DNA of 64,000 nt from assembly GCA_030686995.1 (NCBI GenBank), contig CM060704.1, forward strand, positions 119,142,042 through 119,206,041, in the 5' to 3' direction. The notes beneath the pieces were generated by a model. The model did no database searches, was not told where the DNA came from, and saw only the letters and a program-made list of their open reading frames with translations. Made by a program: the position numbers and the translations under genes. This document shows positions 1 through 11,250 of the stretch, piece by piece (the stretch's first letter is position 1; each line of letters begins with the position of its first letter). This stretch comes from Artemisia argyi (Eukaryota; Streptophyta; Magnoliopsida; Asterales; Asteraceae).

Positions 1-4
1 CATA

Positions 5-12
5 CTATAAAT
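5..12 (+). promoter_or_regulatory. TATA-like box before the late ORF of L
   Basis: CTATAAAT sits about 50 bases upstream of the ATG at 59 in pyrimidine-rich sequence. This spacing would suit an internal promoter. Upstream sequence is outside the window, so it cannot be judged further. Confidence 0.35.
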
Positions 13-58
13 TCCCTCCATTATCACCATTCTTCATCTCATCATTCATCATATCATC

Positions 59-658
59 ATGACTCCTCCAAGTACCTCAAACTCCAAAACCTCCAAGAAA
101 CAAAAACTTGTGGTCATCCCACCAAAACAACTCTTCATTGACTTAACAAATGAAGACAACAAAACACCATCACCTCCACCCAAATGCTCATCCCCAAGTG
201 CACCCAATGCACCATCTAAAACACCTTCCACTCATGGAACTTCTTCATCATCCATACCCTCAACTTCATCAATCAATGACTACATCAATTTACACTTGTC
301 ACCACAAGTATCATCACCACTTCCTACACAAGAACCCATGTCTACTCATCTTACCATCTCACTCTCACCAACAATACCACTTGATGCTCATCTCTCATCA
401 CCACAAATCTCACCACCATTTTTTGCCAATCCCGTACCTTGGAGGCTACTTGAATCCCATGGGGATACTTGTCTTTGTTGCATCCATAACCGTACGGTCA
501 TCTTTGGCCTTAGAGATGAAATTCAATATATGTTTTCATATATTGAACATTTGCTTACCCACCCACCACCACCACCAACTCCACCATCCTCTCTAATAAT
601 CCCTCCACCACAATTCTCACCCATTACTTCACCATCACCATCATGCTCTCCAAATTAA
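59..658 (+). CDS. Late (3') ORF of Sirevirus-type Copia element L, function unknown
   Basis: A 199-residue ORF. The flanks (about residues 1-125 and 165-199) are low-complexity Ser/Pro/Thr. The centre holds one compact block (about residues 127-166) with PWRLLESHGD, a CLCC pair of cysteines and an R-D-E-rich helix. I recognise this block from Asteraceae Copia elements, where it lies between pol and the 3' LTR; its function is not known. A TATA-like CTATAAAT lies at 5-12, about 50 bases before the ATG, and the stretch between them is C/T-rich like a plant 5' UTR. The ORF may therefore have its own transcript. It is followed by polypurine tracts and the LTR, so it is the last gene of element L. 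Confidence 0.6.
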   Translation: MTPPSTSNSKTSKKQKLVVIPPKQLFIDLTNEDNKTPSPPPKCSSPSAPNAPSKTPSTHGTSSSSIPSTSSINDYINLHLSPQVSSPLPTQEPMSTHLTISLSPTIPLDAHLSSPQISPPFFANPVPWRLLESHGDTCLCCIHNRTVIFGLRDEIQYMFSYIEHLLTHPPPPPTPPSSLIIPPPQFSPITSPSPSCSPN

Positions 659-1145
659 GCATATGACATGCTTAATAAATAAAGCCTTTACCCTCCATTT
701 TGCTTGCAAGCTCTATGAAGTCTATGTACCCTTTGCATGATGATGTATTTCTATTGTTGTTAGCTTATGTAATTGCTAATATCTTGTACTTTTCTTTACT
801 TGTACTTGCATTGTTGTGTCTTGACACAACAATTGTTCTAATATGAATGCTTCTTTCTTTCCTTATTACATTATATTTGTGTGCATATCTATATTTGTGC
901 TTCTAATATTTTTGTTTTGCAAGCATTCCATAGCTCGTTCTCTTGGTGCCCCCAAACGAGGGGGAGTACACATCAAGGGGGAGTTTCTACCCGTCAAAAT
1001 TTTCACGAATGAAAACTTGTCGGCTTAACCTTTTTGATGTAACAAAAAGGGGGAGAAGTACATATAAACTCACTAAAATACTTGTTTAAAAACTAATTTT
1101 TGAGTTAATGAGTTTAAGTTTTGTAATCATCAAAAAGGGGGAGAT
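659..1145 (+). promoter_or_regulatory. 3' untranslated region of L with four polypurine tracts
   Basis: No gene. Four G-rich purine tracts occur at 958-966, 975-983, 1044-1058 and 1132-1144, each with a GGGGGAG core. The last directly abuts the LTR start TGTTGATA and is the expected polypurine primer for plus-strand DNA synthesis. Multiple polypurine tracts are a known hallmark of the Sirevirus lineage of Copia. A small ORF at 843-1028 looks accidental. Confidence 0.7.
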
Positions 1146-2411
1146 TGTTGATATAAATAATGTTTGTGAATGTTATTAATATTTCTCAATAAACCTATGT
1201 TTTGATAATCACAAAACTTAAATCAAATTAAGTCAAGAATAAGACATAAACAAGTATTTGGTGACAAATATTTACCTCTACATCTTATATCACTTAAGGT
1301 ATGCATAAACTTAGTAACTTATGCATTACATGATCAAAGGAAATTTTATATTAATACATAACATTATATAAAATGATTTTAACATTTTATATATATTTGT
1401 AAATCATTTTTGGTAAAGCTTTATTAAACCACAAAAATATGATTTCAAATTTCCAACCAAAAAGGGCAAATTTTATCCAGAGAATCTTTTCAAACGTTCA
1501 GGAGGGCGGCCCCCTTAATTTTACTAGGCGGCCCCTTTAATCATTAAGGGGACCGGCCTATAATTAAGGGGACCGGCACGCTCCCGAACAGTAAAATCTG
1601 GCCCTTTAAATACTGGATCATTTTGCACATTTTCCTTACCTTTTTGCACTATAAACTTTCTGATCCAATCTTCTTCTCTAGATCTAAAATCCTTTGATCA
1701 TATATTTCATAAGTCTTTGTTTCCAAGTGATCCAAAGCTTCATTCATTCAAGTGCAAGAAGAAGAACACTTCTCTACATCCATCTTATTGTAGTGGTGTT
1801 GTGTATAGCTAGTTTCATATAGTACTAGTGATTGTTATTTGTAAAGGTGTTGTGTATATTTGTTGATTGTAGAATCTTGGTGTGTTGTAAACTAGTTTAG
1901 TAGTTGTGACTTAGTTGTGCATAGAAGAAGGTGTGAAGATTGACTAGGTGTGAAGACGGTGTGAAGTCTTGAAGAAGGTGTGAAGGTGTGAAGATCACGT
2001 GGTGTGATATTTGGTGTGAGATTGGTTCTAGCTACGATTAGAACTCGACATTTAGCTTAGTGTCGTTAACTTGTGTAAGCCAAGGTGTGTAAGGTTTCTC
2101 CACCATAAGGAGTTTGTTGACATAGTGAAGAAAACTCTCGAGTGTGGTACTCGGGGAGTGGAGTAGGGCAAGGAAGGTGTCCTTGTAGCCGAACCACTAT
2201 AAATTCACGTGTTGTGGTTTGATCTTTCTAACTCTATCTCTTCTTCATTATATTTCAATACTTTCAATATTAGTTTAGACTTGCTTATATTGGTTATTGC
2301 TTGAATTCACTTAAGATCGAATCGAAAGTTTTTATAACCAACAAAATATTTTTAGAAATAAATTTAAAAGGACATAAAACTATTCAACCCCCCTTCTAGT
2401 TTTCCACAACA
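1146..2411 (+). repeat. 3' LTR of Copia element L
   Basis: The LTR begins TGTTGATA right after a polypurine tract and ends CCACAACA where the gag frame of element E resumes, giving 1266 bp. It holds a TATA-like TTTAAATAC near 1605, C/G-rich inverted repeats at about 1505-1590, and short tandem AGGTGTGAAG repeats at about 1925-2010. The right target-site copy would be ATGAC at 2412-2416; the left copy is outside the window. It could also be described as the only visible LTR of a longer element lying to the left. Confidence 0.8.
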
Positions 2412-2413
2412 AT

Positions 2414-3223
2414 GACTCTGAAGAATCACAACACACTGAGGTTGCATCAGAGAATACCAAACCCAAGCAACAACAACAAGTGGTGTCAACATCCACTACC
2501 ATATCCAATGTCAAACTCCCAATTCTCAAGAATGAGGAGTATGATATTTCGGCTATGGAGATGGAGCACTATTTGCAATATGTTGATAATGATGTATGAA
2601 AGGTGATTCGGAATGGAAACTCGAAGAAGAGGATCTCTGTAGGCAAGGATGGTACTGTCAGAGTATTTCCAGCTGTCTCTGCTGCAGAGATCCATGCTGT
2701 GGAGAAAGAAAGAAAAGCTAGGACCATCCTCCTGATGGCCATACCAAAGGAACACCTACAAAGGTTCCATGGTATGGATGATGCAAAAGATATCTGGGAA
2801 GCCATAAGAACTCGTTTTGGAGGGAATGCAAATTCTAAAAAGATGCAGAAGGCTGTACTCAAGGAGCAATTTGAAGCATTCACTGTTTCTAGTTTTGAAG
2901 ATTTGGAGAAAGGTTATGACAGATTTCAACATCTGCTCTCTCAATTGGAAGCACATGGTTCCCCTGTATCTACTGAAGATGCAAATCACAAGTTTCTCAG
3001 ATCTATGCCTGCTGAATGGTCAACTGTAGCCATGTCTATGAGACTTAAAGAAGATGTGGATCCTTGGTCAATTGATGACCTATTCAATAACCTTAGGGTT
3101 TTTGAACAGGACATTAAAGGGGGGTTAAAGACATCTTCTAGTGCAACCAATGTTGCATTTGTTGGACAGGGAAAGACCAGTACTAACAAGGTTAATACTG
3201 GTGGTTTTAATTCTGGCAGCTAT
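2414..3223 (+). pseudogene. gag: E gag, N-terminal half (UBN2-type Copia Gag), interrupted
   Basis: This is the capsid-type domain of Copia Gag (gag-polypeptide of LTR Copia type). One frame is open from the L insertion at 2412, except for TGA at 2597-2599 where relatives have a tryptophan. Key features are the KARTILLMAIP stretch, the DAKDIWEAIRTRFGG motif (about 2779-2823) and EDLEKGYDRFQHLL. It is cut in the GCTAT target at 3219-3223 by solo LTR A. The frame continues directly at 6718 when one GCTAT copy is ignored. The N-terminus is lost to L. Confidence 0.8.
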
Positions 3224-6200
3224 TGATGAGTGCTCAAACACTCATCGTTTTTGACGTATTAAAACTGCCAAAACATACAAAAACAATCAAAAAGATATCA
3301 AAATACTTAAATTATCCCAGGGATTGTGTTTTATGTGTTTTAAATGCAAAATTTGCAAAAACAAAGGAAAATCGATCAAAGTTTGCAATATTGGCAGTTT
3401 CGGTCCCCCAAGTTTCAAAACTTGTCAAAATTAGTCCCTATGCATTTATTTTGAAAGGAAAAGTCAACCCAAGGTTTTGAAAGTCAAATTTCACAAAATA
3501 TTACACTTGGGTAACAAGTTTTCCAAAATTACAAGTTTGGTCCCTGAGAATCCAAAAATGGCAAAATAGGTCCCTGGGAAATTTTGAAATTTGGAAAATG
3601 GAAAAAATGGTTTGTGAACTTTGGATTTATAACATTTGTGGTCCTTGGAAGCTTTGGAGAAATCACAACTTCAGTCCTCAAAGTTTGGTGGAATTACAAT
3701 TTTGGTCCTTGTGTGTTATGATACCAAACGGACCCTACTATTATTATTAATCCACAAAATAAACCCAAAACCAAACCTCAAATCCAACCCCTAGGCCCAG
3801 CCCACCCAGCCCACTCCCTTTTTAATATAAAAACACCCCGGTCAAACCTCCCAGTTGACCATCATCCCCTTCCCCCCAACCGTATCCCACAAAACCAGGG
3901 AAAATCTTCCCCCTCCTCTCACCTTTTTCACCAACCAGCCCCCACAATTAATTCCCCCTCATCTACCACACCAACCCACACCACCACAAGAAATTTCCCC
4001 CACCTATCCCACTCATTTTTTGGCCGTATACATTTTGGCGCCAAAATCACAATCAAAGGCTATGGTTGATCATTATGCAATTGGACGGCTGGGATTTGGT
4101 CAAGGAGTCAACACAAAGATATTGGGACTATCAGAATTCAAAAAGGAGCCATATGGAAGACATAGGCTTTAATTTTTATGTCGTTTATATATATGTAGCT
4201 CACTTGAGCCTTTTAGTGTGTGTAGTTTTTAGTTTAAGTTATTGTAGTATCTAATTATACTTATGTAATCTATTTTTAAGTTAACGAAGCATCAGTTTGA
4301 AGTTTACTCTCTTTTACAATTTTTCAAGATAACTTAGAAATCTCAAATCATTGTTCAAAGTTTCTTATTGATATATAGTTGTTTGTCTACTCATATAATC
4401 AATCTTGTATCTGTTTCACATAAGTTTTCAAGTTGTAAAAGGCTTTTGCCTCAGTTTAAGAAAAATAGCAAAAATAACAAAAAATTAAAAATAAAATAAA
4501 AATTTGGTGAAAGGGAAGAAGAAAGCAAGGAGCACTGTTTATTGTGGATGGCAGTGGGTTAGAGACCTCATCGGAGGTCATTAGGTTGGTTTAGGTGGAC
4601 CTTGGTTCTCAAACTGAGCTTGGATTGCGCTTAGTGAGCTCTTGTACTATTTTCTTCTTTATTTTCTTTTAAACTATGTAGCTTAGCTTAATTATGTCTT
4701 ATTTGTGCATAATTAGTATAGCTTAGAGTAATTTAGGTTTGTGCTTTGTTGGTTGAATTTTAAATTGTGTTGTAATTTCAAGTTTCTAGTTGACTGTCAT
4801 TTTTAGGATTAGTGGTAATTCTTAGTGATTGGAATATATAACTGTGTTTTCTAGTTCATAATTACTTATTAAACCATAACAAATCAGTAAGTAGTGGTCT
4901 TGTAGGTTGGAATCTCATTTTGATTAACAAAAACTCAAAACAGTTTTAGAAAGGGGTGTTTGGTTGAAGTCTGTTTGTGCTACTCTACTTGTCTATTTAC
5001 ACAGCTCTGTGTTTCAGTTTATTGCTTGGGTAGATACAAGGTCAGGGGAACCAATTTCTTGCTTACAAATACCACCAAAAGTCAAAATTATAAAAAGCTC
5101 ATCACCACAGTAACTGTGGTGATCTTTGGAGTCCAAAACCATCAAATCCTTTTCACAAGTTTGTGTTTTAACTAAAATTGGTCTTAATATAGTCTAACAT
5201 AACTTTCTAAGTCATTAAATCAGTATTTAAAGTTCACATAAGTCAAATCTCAATTTTTTTCCAAAAAGTCAAAATCACAAGTTTCAGATTTTGTCCAAAA
5301 TGGGATGAATTTTCTTGATTTTTGTGGGTGGTTTCAGATTTTGTCCATACAACCCCCTCCTACCAGGGAAGTAGTATTGACCATTTATTTGACCATTGGA
5401 CCTGTGGACCCCACTTTGTTTGGCCTCATAAGTCTGTCCCTTTTCTGTCTCAGAACCAAGCACCCAAAGTGCTTATTCTGAGTTTGTGGCTTATTTTGTT
5501 AGCTTATTTGTGTGTTACTTGCTTAAACTTGTTCATTGTACTTATTTTCATCAGTTTTCACCAAAGTGGACCCCACAACTGCTCATTTAAGCTTATTTCC
5601 ACTCTTGGTCAAACAAAGTCAACTGTCAAGGGTTTAAGCACTTGAAGTGCTTATTTCCTTGACCACAGTCAAACCCACTTCACAAAAGTTGCTTAAAAAC
5701 TTATAATAAGCAGTTTGGAAAAAGAAAATCCCAAATAAGCCCAACTTAATAGAAGTGATAGCTTCTATTTAAGCCAATTGGTTTATTCTTCAGCTTATTA
5801 ATAAGCAATTCTCATTTTTATAATTTTCCTAGGCTTCTGGTGTGTAAAAATAATTTTTGTAATTTTTTCAGATTTTTCTTGCATCATTTAGTATTTTTCT
5901 TAATTTAAAATAGTTTTTAGTAATTATTAAATAGTTAATAATTAATTAGAAAATCAGAAAAATATAAATTAAATTTTAAAATTAGTTTTTAGTTATTTTT
6001 AATTTTTCAAAATTTTATTTTCAATTTTCTAGTGTAATTTAATAATTAATTAGAAATTAGGTTATTTTAAATAATTAAAAAGTAATTAATAATTAGTTAA
6101 TAATTAGTAATAATTAATTAAAAAGTCTTAAAAATATATTTTCATTTCTAAAATTAATTTTATAGTATTTTTGATTTTTCTAAGTTAAATTTTTATTTTT

Positions 6201-6712
6201 TCAAGTTAATTTCATATTTATTTGTATTTTAGGTTACTTTAGTTAATTAAAAATAATTAGAGAATTAGTATTTAATTAATAGTAATTATAAAAATAGTGT
6301 AAAAATCAGTTTTAAATTTCCAAAAATTTTCTCTCATCATTAGGTTTGTAAAAAGTCAATTTTCATACCAGTAGCCTTTCCAGATCACCTTATTCACCTT
6401 TTCGTACGTTTGTTCGCGTTTTTAGCAAACGTACGGTTTTTGGTTTTAAGTAATCTCTTCTAAACCTTTATTCCCGTAATCATTCAAATAGCTTTCCTAA
6501 GCTATTTCTGTTAATAATCTCCAAATAATTCTCACAACAAACCCTTTTTGTGAATAATCACCCGATCACAAAGCACGCTAAAGTTACAATTCACACCTCA
6601 ACGGGATTTAACGACCTGGTAATACCTTATATTACCCGGAGTATTGATCTAGGCTATTTGACTTTGTTGACCATTCTTTGGTCAATATAAGTTGGTGGTT
6701 TAGCACCAATCA
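3224..6712 (+). mobile_element. Solo LTR A of a long-LTR, coding-free retrotransposon family
   Basis: A TGATGAGTG...ACCAATCA unit of 3489 bp, flanked by GCTAT at 3219-3223 and 6713-6717, lies inside the gag frame of E. TG...CA ends with a 5-bp duplication indicate a solo LTR and not a DNA transposon. No convincing ORF is present. The 5' tip is a near-palindrome (GATGAGTG and CACTCATC). Repeated TTGGTCCYTG motifs fill about 3400-3720. A TATA-like TTAATATAAAAAC lies near 3822 and a 16-bp palindrome at 4032-4047. The 3' half is strongly A/T-rich. Solo LTR B (12486-16701) is an inverted relative. LTRs of this length suggest a LARD-like or Tat/Ogre-like Gypsy family, but no internal region is available to decide. 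Confidence 0.8.
4032..4047. promoter_or_regulatory. Perfect palindrome ATTTTGGCGCCAAAAT in LTR A
   Basis: The 16-bp perfect palindrome contains TTTGGCGC, the core of E2F-type binding sites. The same 16 bases occur in LTR B at 15711-15726, although much of the surrounding sequence has diverged. It lies about 210 bases after a TATA-like element. Binding is an inference. Confidence 0.5.
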
Positions 6713-8266
6713 GCTATGCCTTTTCTTCAAGGGAAAGGGATGCTCCTAGTGGTTTTGCTGATGAAGTCCTTTATTCACTCTTTGCAAAGAGATATGAAGA
6801 TAGAGATCTAATCCATGATGATCTTGATCAGATCAATGATATTGACATTGAAGAAATGGACATCAATTGGCAGCTAGCTATGATTGCACTGAGAATGAAA
6901 AGATTTTTCAAGAAGTCTGGAAGAAACCTCAGATACAATGGAAACAAGCCAGTTGGATTTTATAAATCAAAGCTTCTATGCTACAAGTGCAACAACACCA
7001 GTCACTTTGCTAGGGAATGCACAAAAAAAGTGACACTTGAAGAAAAGAAGAAGGGGAACTCCATGTATCCAGAAGAAGGGCAAAAGAAAGAGAAAAGTCA
7101 AGTTGGCTTGCTAACCATGGTTGATGGTGTAGTTAACTGGGTGGAGCACAATGATGAGGAGGACTCTACAAATCATGCTCTCATGGCCATCAGCTCCAAC
7201 TCTGAGGTATCATTATGTTCTAAGCTGTGTATTGATTCTTACAATAGTCTTAAAGCTAGGTGTGATGATTAATGAATCATATAGAAGAGCTAGATGTCAA
7301 AATACTTGCTTATGAAAATGCAGTTAAAACCTTGGAAACTCAGGTTAAAAATTATCAAAATCAGCAAGCTAATTTGAATCAAAAACTTACTTTTCAAGCC
7401 AATGAGATTTATGAAAAGGATGAGAAATTAAAAAGATATAGAAGAATTGGCACGAAAGCTGTAAAAGATAAAGAAAATTTACAGAGTATAGTTGATAAAT
7501 AGGAGAACTCTAGTAAAAACTTATTTAGACTTATTGATTCTGGAATGAGTTCAACCACCAAATTAGGTTTGGGATATGAAATAAAGTCAAACAGTGAAGT
7601 ATTAAGTTATGAAGAGGAAATGAACAACACTGTTTTTATGAGTAAAGAAGAGGATTCTGTTGATAAACCTGTATATAACAGATTTTCTAAGACTGATAAC
7701 TTTAAAGGAGTTCCACCACCTCTAAATGAGGATTATACTCCTAAAGAGGATTATACTCCTAATCCAGGGCCTGAAATTGATGAATCTTTATTTGTATATG
7801 GAAAAAGAGGGCCACAGGTGCCTGAAACAAGTGTTTCAAATGACAAAATAAGTGAATACTCTACCTGTCAATCTAATGACAGTGCAGGGTTCATTGCTAA
7901 CATCTCTGAGCACTCTGAATCAGAACCAGAATGTAATACTAGTATAGAGTCAAAATCAATTAAAAGTGATAAGTATGTTGTATCTAATGTTAAACATGTT
8001 GAACCTAGTTGTGAATCTCCTTCAGAATCTCCTAGGCTACAAGAAAACAAACCAGAAACACCTAAAAAGGAAAAGAATGTTAAAAGGGATAAGATGTTAG
8101 GAGGAGGTTATGCTTTCACTCAAAAGAAATGCTTTGTTTGTTATAGCCCTAATCATCTAATAAAAGACTGTGATTTTCATGAAAAAAGATGGCTAAAGAA
8201 AATGAGCTTAAGAAACAAAGAATGGCAACTACTAGAGTTGAGACTAAACCTGTGTGGAATGCTGTA
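6713..8266 (+). pseudogene. gag: E gag, C-terminal half with zinc knuckles
   Basis: Continuation of the E gag after LTR A. About 6718-7270 is one frame with the DEVLYSLFA segment and a CX2CX4HX4C zinc knuckle (CYKCNNTSHFAREC, about 6981-7022). A TAA follows, then a coiled-coil-like stretch (7272-7502), another stop, then an acidic Ser-rich region with a second knuckle (CFVCYSPNHLIKDC, about 8132). The order knuckle, coiled coil, acidic linker, second knuckle is the same as in the intact gag of K, which supports the assignment. Several stops make it non-functional. Confidence 0.75.
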
Positions 8267-8835
8267 AATAGAGTTAACCATGCTAATCAGTTTGTACCTA
8301 GACAAGTGCAACTAAATGCTGGCAAATAAAATGTTAATTCTGCTGGGTTAAGGGTTAATACGGGTCATTCCAAAGTTAATTCTGGTAGACCAAATTTTTG
8401 TACTGGTGAAAGAAATGTCAAACCTGTTGGGCAAAGGCTAAATCTTGTTCAACCCATGGGCACTTCTTGGTATTATAGACCTAAACAACCAGTAAAACCA
8501 CAGGTGAATCAAGCAAACTTCAGAAGGCATTTTGCTAAATCTCATTCACATGTGGAAGATCTATTCCACAGGTGAACCAATTTAATCAAAGAAGAAACTT
8601 CTCAAAATCAAAATCACCTGTGAGAAGACCCATTGTACAAAATGTAGCAAAGACTTCAAATCTTATGCTACAAAGGGTAAAGGGGGGTCTCCTACTAAGG
8701 ACTTGGACTATTGGAAATGGGAACCATTTAAGAATGAACTCACCTATAAGTCCCAAAGCAGTATACGTGGATCCTGTTCTTATAAAACATACAAATATGT
8801 GAATCCACAAAATGGACCCAAGCCTGCACAGGCCT
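8267..8835 (+). pseudogene. Degenerate C-terminal tail of E gag
   Basis: Asn/Gln-rich coding remnant (YYRPKQPVKPQ region near 8472) corresponding to the tail that follows the second knuckle in Copia Gag proteins. Frames shift several times and stops are frequent. No other feature is visible here. Confidence 0.5.
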
Positions 8836-9389
8836 GGGTGTTTGGTATATAAAAAACTAGACACTAAATGGTCAATCAAGTACTGAGCGATTTTGGGTGA
8901 TCAAGTACGGCAAATGATTCAGTGGAAGAGTGGGTCCATATTTACCAATAGTATCCGATGCTCTACTACCCCTACTTTTATTAAATTACTATTTAAAATT
9001 TCGCTAAGAATGATGGAATTTGATATCATCACTATATTATTATATTAATTTTAAATAAGAGAAAATTGGGTCAAATTAATTGACTATGCATTTGGAAAAT
9101 GGGTATGAAATTTTAAGAGTATTTAATTATATATGTATGATTTTGTGTGTTAGTTAAAATTTTACACTACAAGTTCGATATATAAACATTATTTATCAAA
9201 AACATATTTCAATTAATATTCGAGGTTAAAATGACAATTTTTTTTTTTAATTTTTTTTATTCAGAGATGCAACAAAATACATGTATCAAACAGTTTTTTT
9301 AATTCAGAATCATTTTCATTCAGTACCTTTGAATTGTTCAGTTTTTGATTCATTTAGTGCTATATAAGCCAGTTTTATCAAACAGCCCC
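8836..9389. mobile_element. Small non-autonomous TIR element (MITE-like)
   Basis: The left end GGGTGTTTGGTAT and the reverse complement of the right end (GGGGCTGTTTGATAAAACTGG) are imperfect inverted copies. The match extends through CACTAAATG about 35 bases inside each end, so the TIRs are roughly 50 bp. The 554-bp unit interrupts E between the gag tail and the protease motif and has no ORF. I see no clear target-site duplication, so hAT and PIF/Harbinger origins stay open. Confidence 0.55.
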
Positions 9390-10152
9390 TTACTCTTATA
9401 TGCAGGATCATTCACTTCAGAACATTAGCTACATTAATCTGTTTGATAGTGGGTGTTCAGACCACAAGCTGGGTTCAAAAGAATCTTTGGCTTTGAATGA
9501 AAAAAGAGGTGTACATAAATCTTTTTCCAGCAAGGATTGAGGAATGGAAGATTAGCAGAGATAAAGGAGGAAAAGTTTGGAGATAAACAAGAGCTGATGG
9601 TACATCAGAGTGTTACAAGAACATGAATGAAATAGTGAAGTCTTGTGATAGAGAAGACTTAGATACACTATGGAAGCTAGTTCAGCTGGACCTCAAGATT
9701 GCAGGGGGAAATTGATGATAAGGCACAAGAGCTCTTTGTGGAGCTCCAGAGAATGTATGCACCAGATCCTGCAGATGTGCATTGGAACTTTCCCAATCAT
9801 GATAGAACTCTCTTATGGCAGCTATATGATACAAGCAGTGTTCATCACCTATCAACCAAGGGAGGTGTTGATTTGTTCATGCAAACTAATGTGAGGTATC
9901 CTTTAAGTACGGAATTGCTCTTTGGGATGATGTCTTCAAAGCTTTAATGTGAAGAACAAAATGAGGCAGCTGACAACTTACTCCTCAACATTGGTGGTCA
10001 ACTGCTAGGCAAGATTTGTGAGGAGCTTGACATTGAATCCCAAGCAAAGAAAAGAACAAGGCACTAAAGCCTTGAGAAAACCATCACCCCTTATCAAGGT
10101 TATTGCATTGCATGGTGTTTGAATAAGTCATTAATTATGACATGATGTTTTT
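9390..10152 (+). pseudogene. E remnant: protease motif fused by deletion to C-terminal domain of the 3' ORF
   Basis: About 9420-9530 still reads as the Copia protease start (FDSGCSDHKLG). From about 9540 the translation changes to a different domain: KVWR, a stop, TRADGTSECY, REDLDTLWKLV, then VELQRMYAPD, LLWQLYDTSSVHHLS and YPLSTELLFGMMSSKL (about 9730-9947). This matches the C-terminal domain of the 3' ORF found in K (46560-47145) in plan and motifs. Integrase, RT, RNase H and most of the 3' ORF are therefore deleted. From about 10067 to 10152 there is only unassigned 3' sequence. Confidence 0.6.
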
Positions 10153-11250
10153 TGACTCCTCCCAAACCAACCAGTTAACCAGGTGTGGTCAATAGGTCAA
10201 GTCTAGGAGAAAGTGATCAATTTATGATCCGGTGTAAGCACAGTGTGTTCCCGGGTCGTTATGTACCGACGAGATTGAAATTGTATTTTGGAAAACGTTT
10301 GAGGGATTCAGTGCTTGGGGAAAGTAGCCAGATAATGATTTGGATTTTGATTATACTAATGGAAATGATTAAGATTAAGCTAAATTAACAGTATTATCAA
10401 TTACAGGAAACAAATACGTATTTAAATCTAAAACGTAAATCAAATTTAAAACAATACGTAACTGCGTACAGAAAAAGTGGGATTTAAGCAAAAATAAACT
10501 AGAGGGGGTGAAAATGACTTTTTTACAAACTTAATATTAAAAGAAAATTTTATAAAAAAGAATTTTTTTTGATTATTTAATTATTTAATATTAATTAAAA
10601 ACTATTTAATAATTAATTTAAATTAAGAAAAAATACTAAAATGACTTAGAAAATTATGAAATTCTTTGTAAAACTAATTAACCATCACAGGAATCCTAAA
10701 AAATTATAAAAAGTTTATAAAAATTATAAATAAGCTATTTTAATAATTATTTACTTATTTATTAATTAAAACCTAATTAAACTAATTTAATTATAAAAAA
10801 AATACTAAATGAACAGTAAAAATTATGAAATTTTTTCTAAAAATACTTTATGAATTATAAAAGCTAGGAAAAATATAAAAAGGTACTAGAGATTAAAAAT
10901 AAGCAGTAATGATATTTATTTTTGATTTTTTAGTTAAAATTAAATAAACTAAAATTAAATAAACTAAAATTAATTATTATGAAAATTTTTACACAACTAT
11001 TTTAATATATTAGGAACTTAAGAAAAATATAAAATTGGAAATTGCTTTTTCAAAAAGCATAAAAATATGCCAAATGGCTTAAATAGAAGCTATCACTTAT
11101 TTTATTTTTGATTTTTCTTGATTTTTCTTTACACAACTATTAAATAACTGATAATATGAAACTTTTATGAAGGTGAATTCTTGGAAACTTGAAATAACCT
11201 CTGTGAGAGCTTATTAGCTCAACAGTTGAGCTTTTAAGCTCAACTTGGAT
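10153..11250 (-). repeat. Truncated LTR C of the A/B family
   Basis: In minus orientation this is the 3' part of an A/B-type LTR. It starts TGACTCC at 10153 and follows LTR B in order: a CCCGGGTCGTTATGT block (10251; B at 12577), GAGGGGGTG/AGGGGGTGC, A/T-rich stretches, then GCTATCACTTATTTTA (about 11088; B at 13617). Similarity stops between about 11220 and 11270, where Tekay-like LTR sequence begins. The 5' part of the LTR, with the hairpin tip, is missing. The end position is approximate. Confidence 0.65.

Larger units (their letters stand above)
2412..10152 (+). mobile_element. Decayed Copia (Sirevirus-like) element E
   Basis: Fragments of one plus-strand Copia element in order: gag N-terminal half (2414-3223), gag C-terminal half with two zinc knuckles (6713 to about 8270), degenerate gag tail (to 8835), a protease DSG remnant (about 9450) and the C-terminal domain of a Sirevirus-like 3' ORF (about 9540-10066). 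Integrase, RT and RNase H are absent. L removed or displaced the 5' end, solo LTR A and a small TIR element interrupt it, and no LTR of its own is visible. It is the oldest recognisable layer on this side of the window. Confidence 0.7.

Noticed and set aside
2486..3189. Minus-strand ORFs over E gag
   Set aside because: They are shadows of the plus-strand gag frame, which has clear domain motifs.
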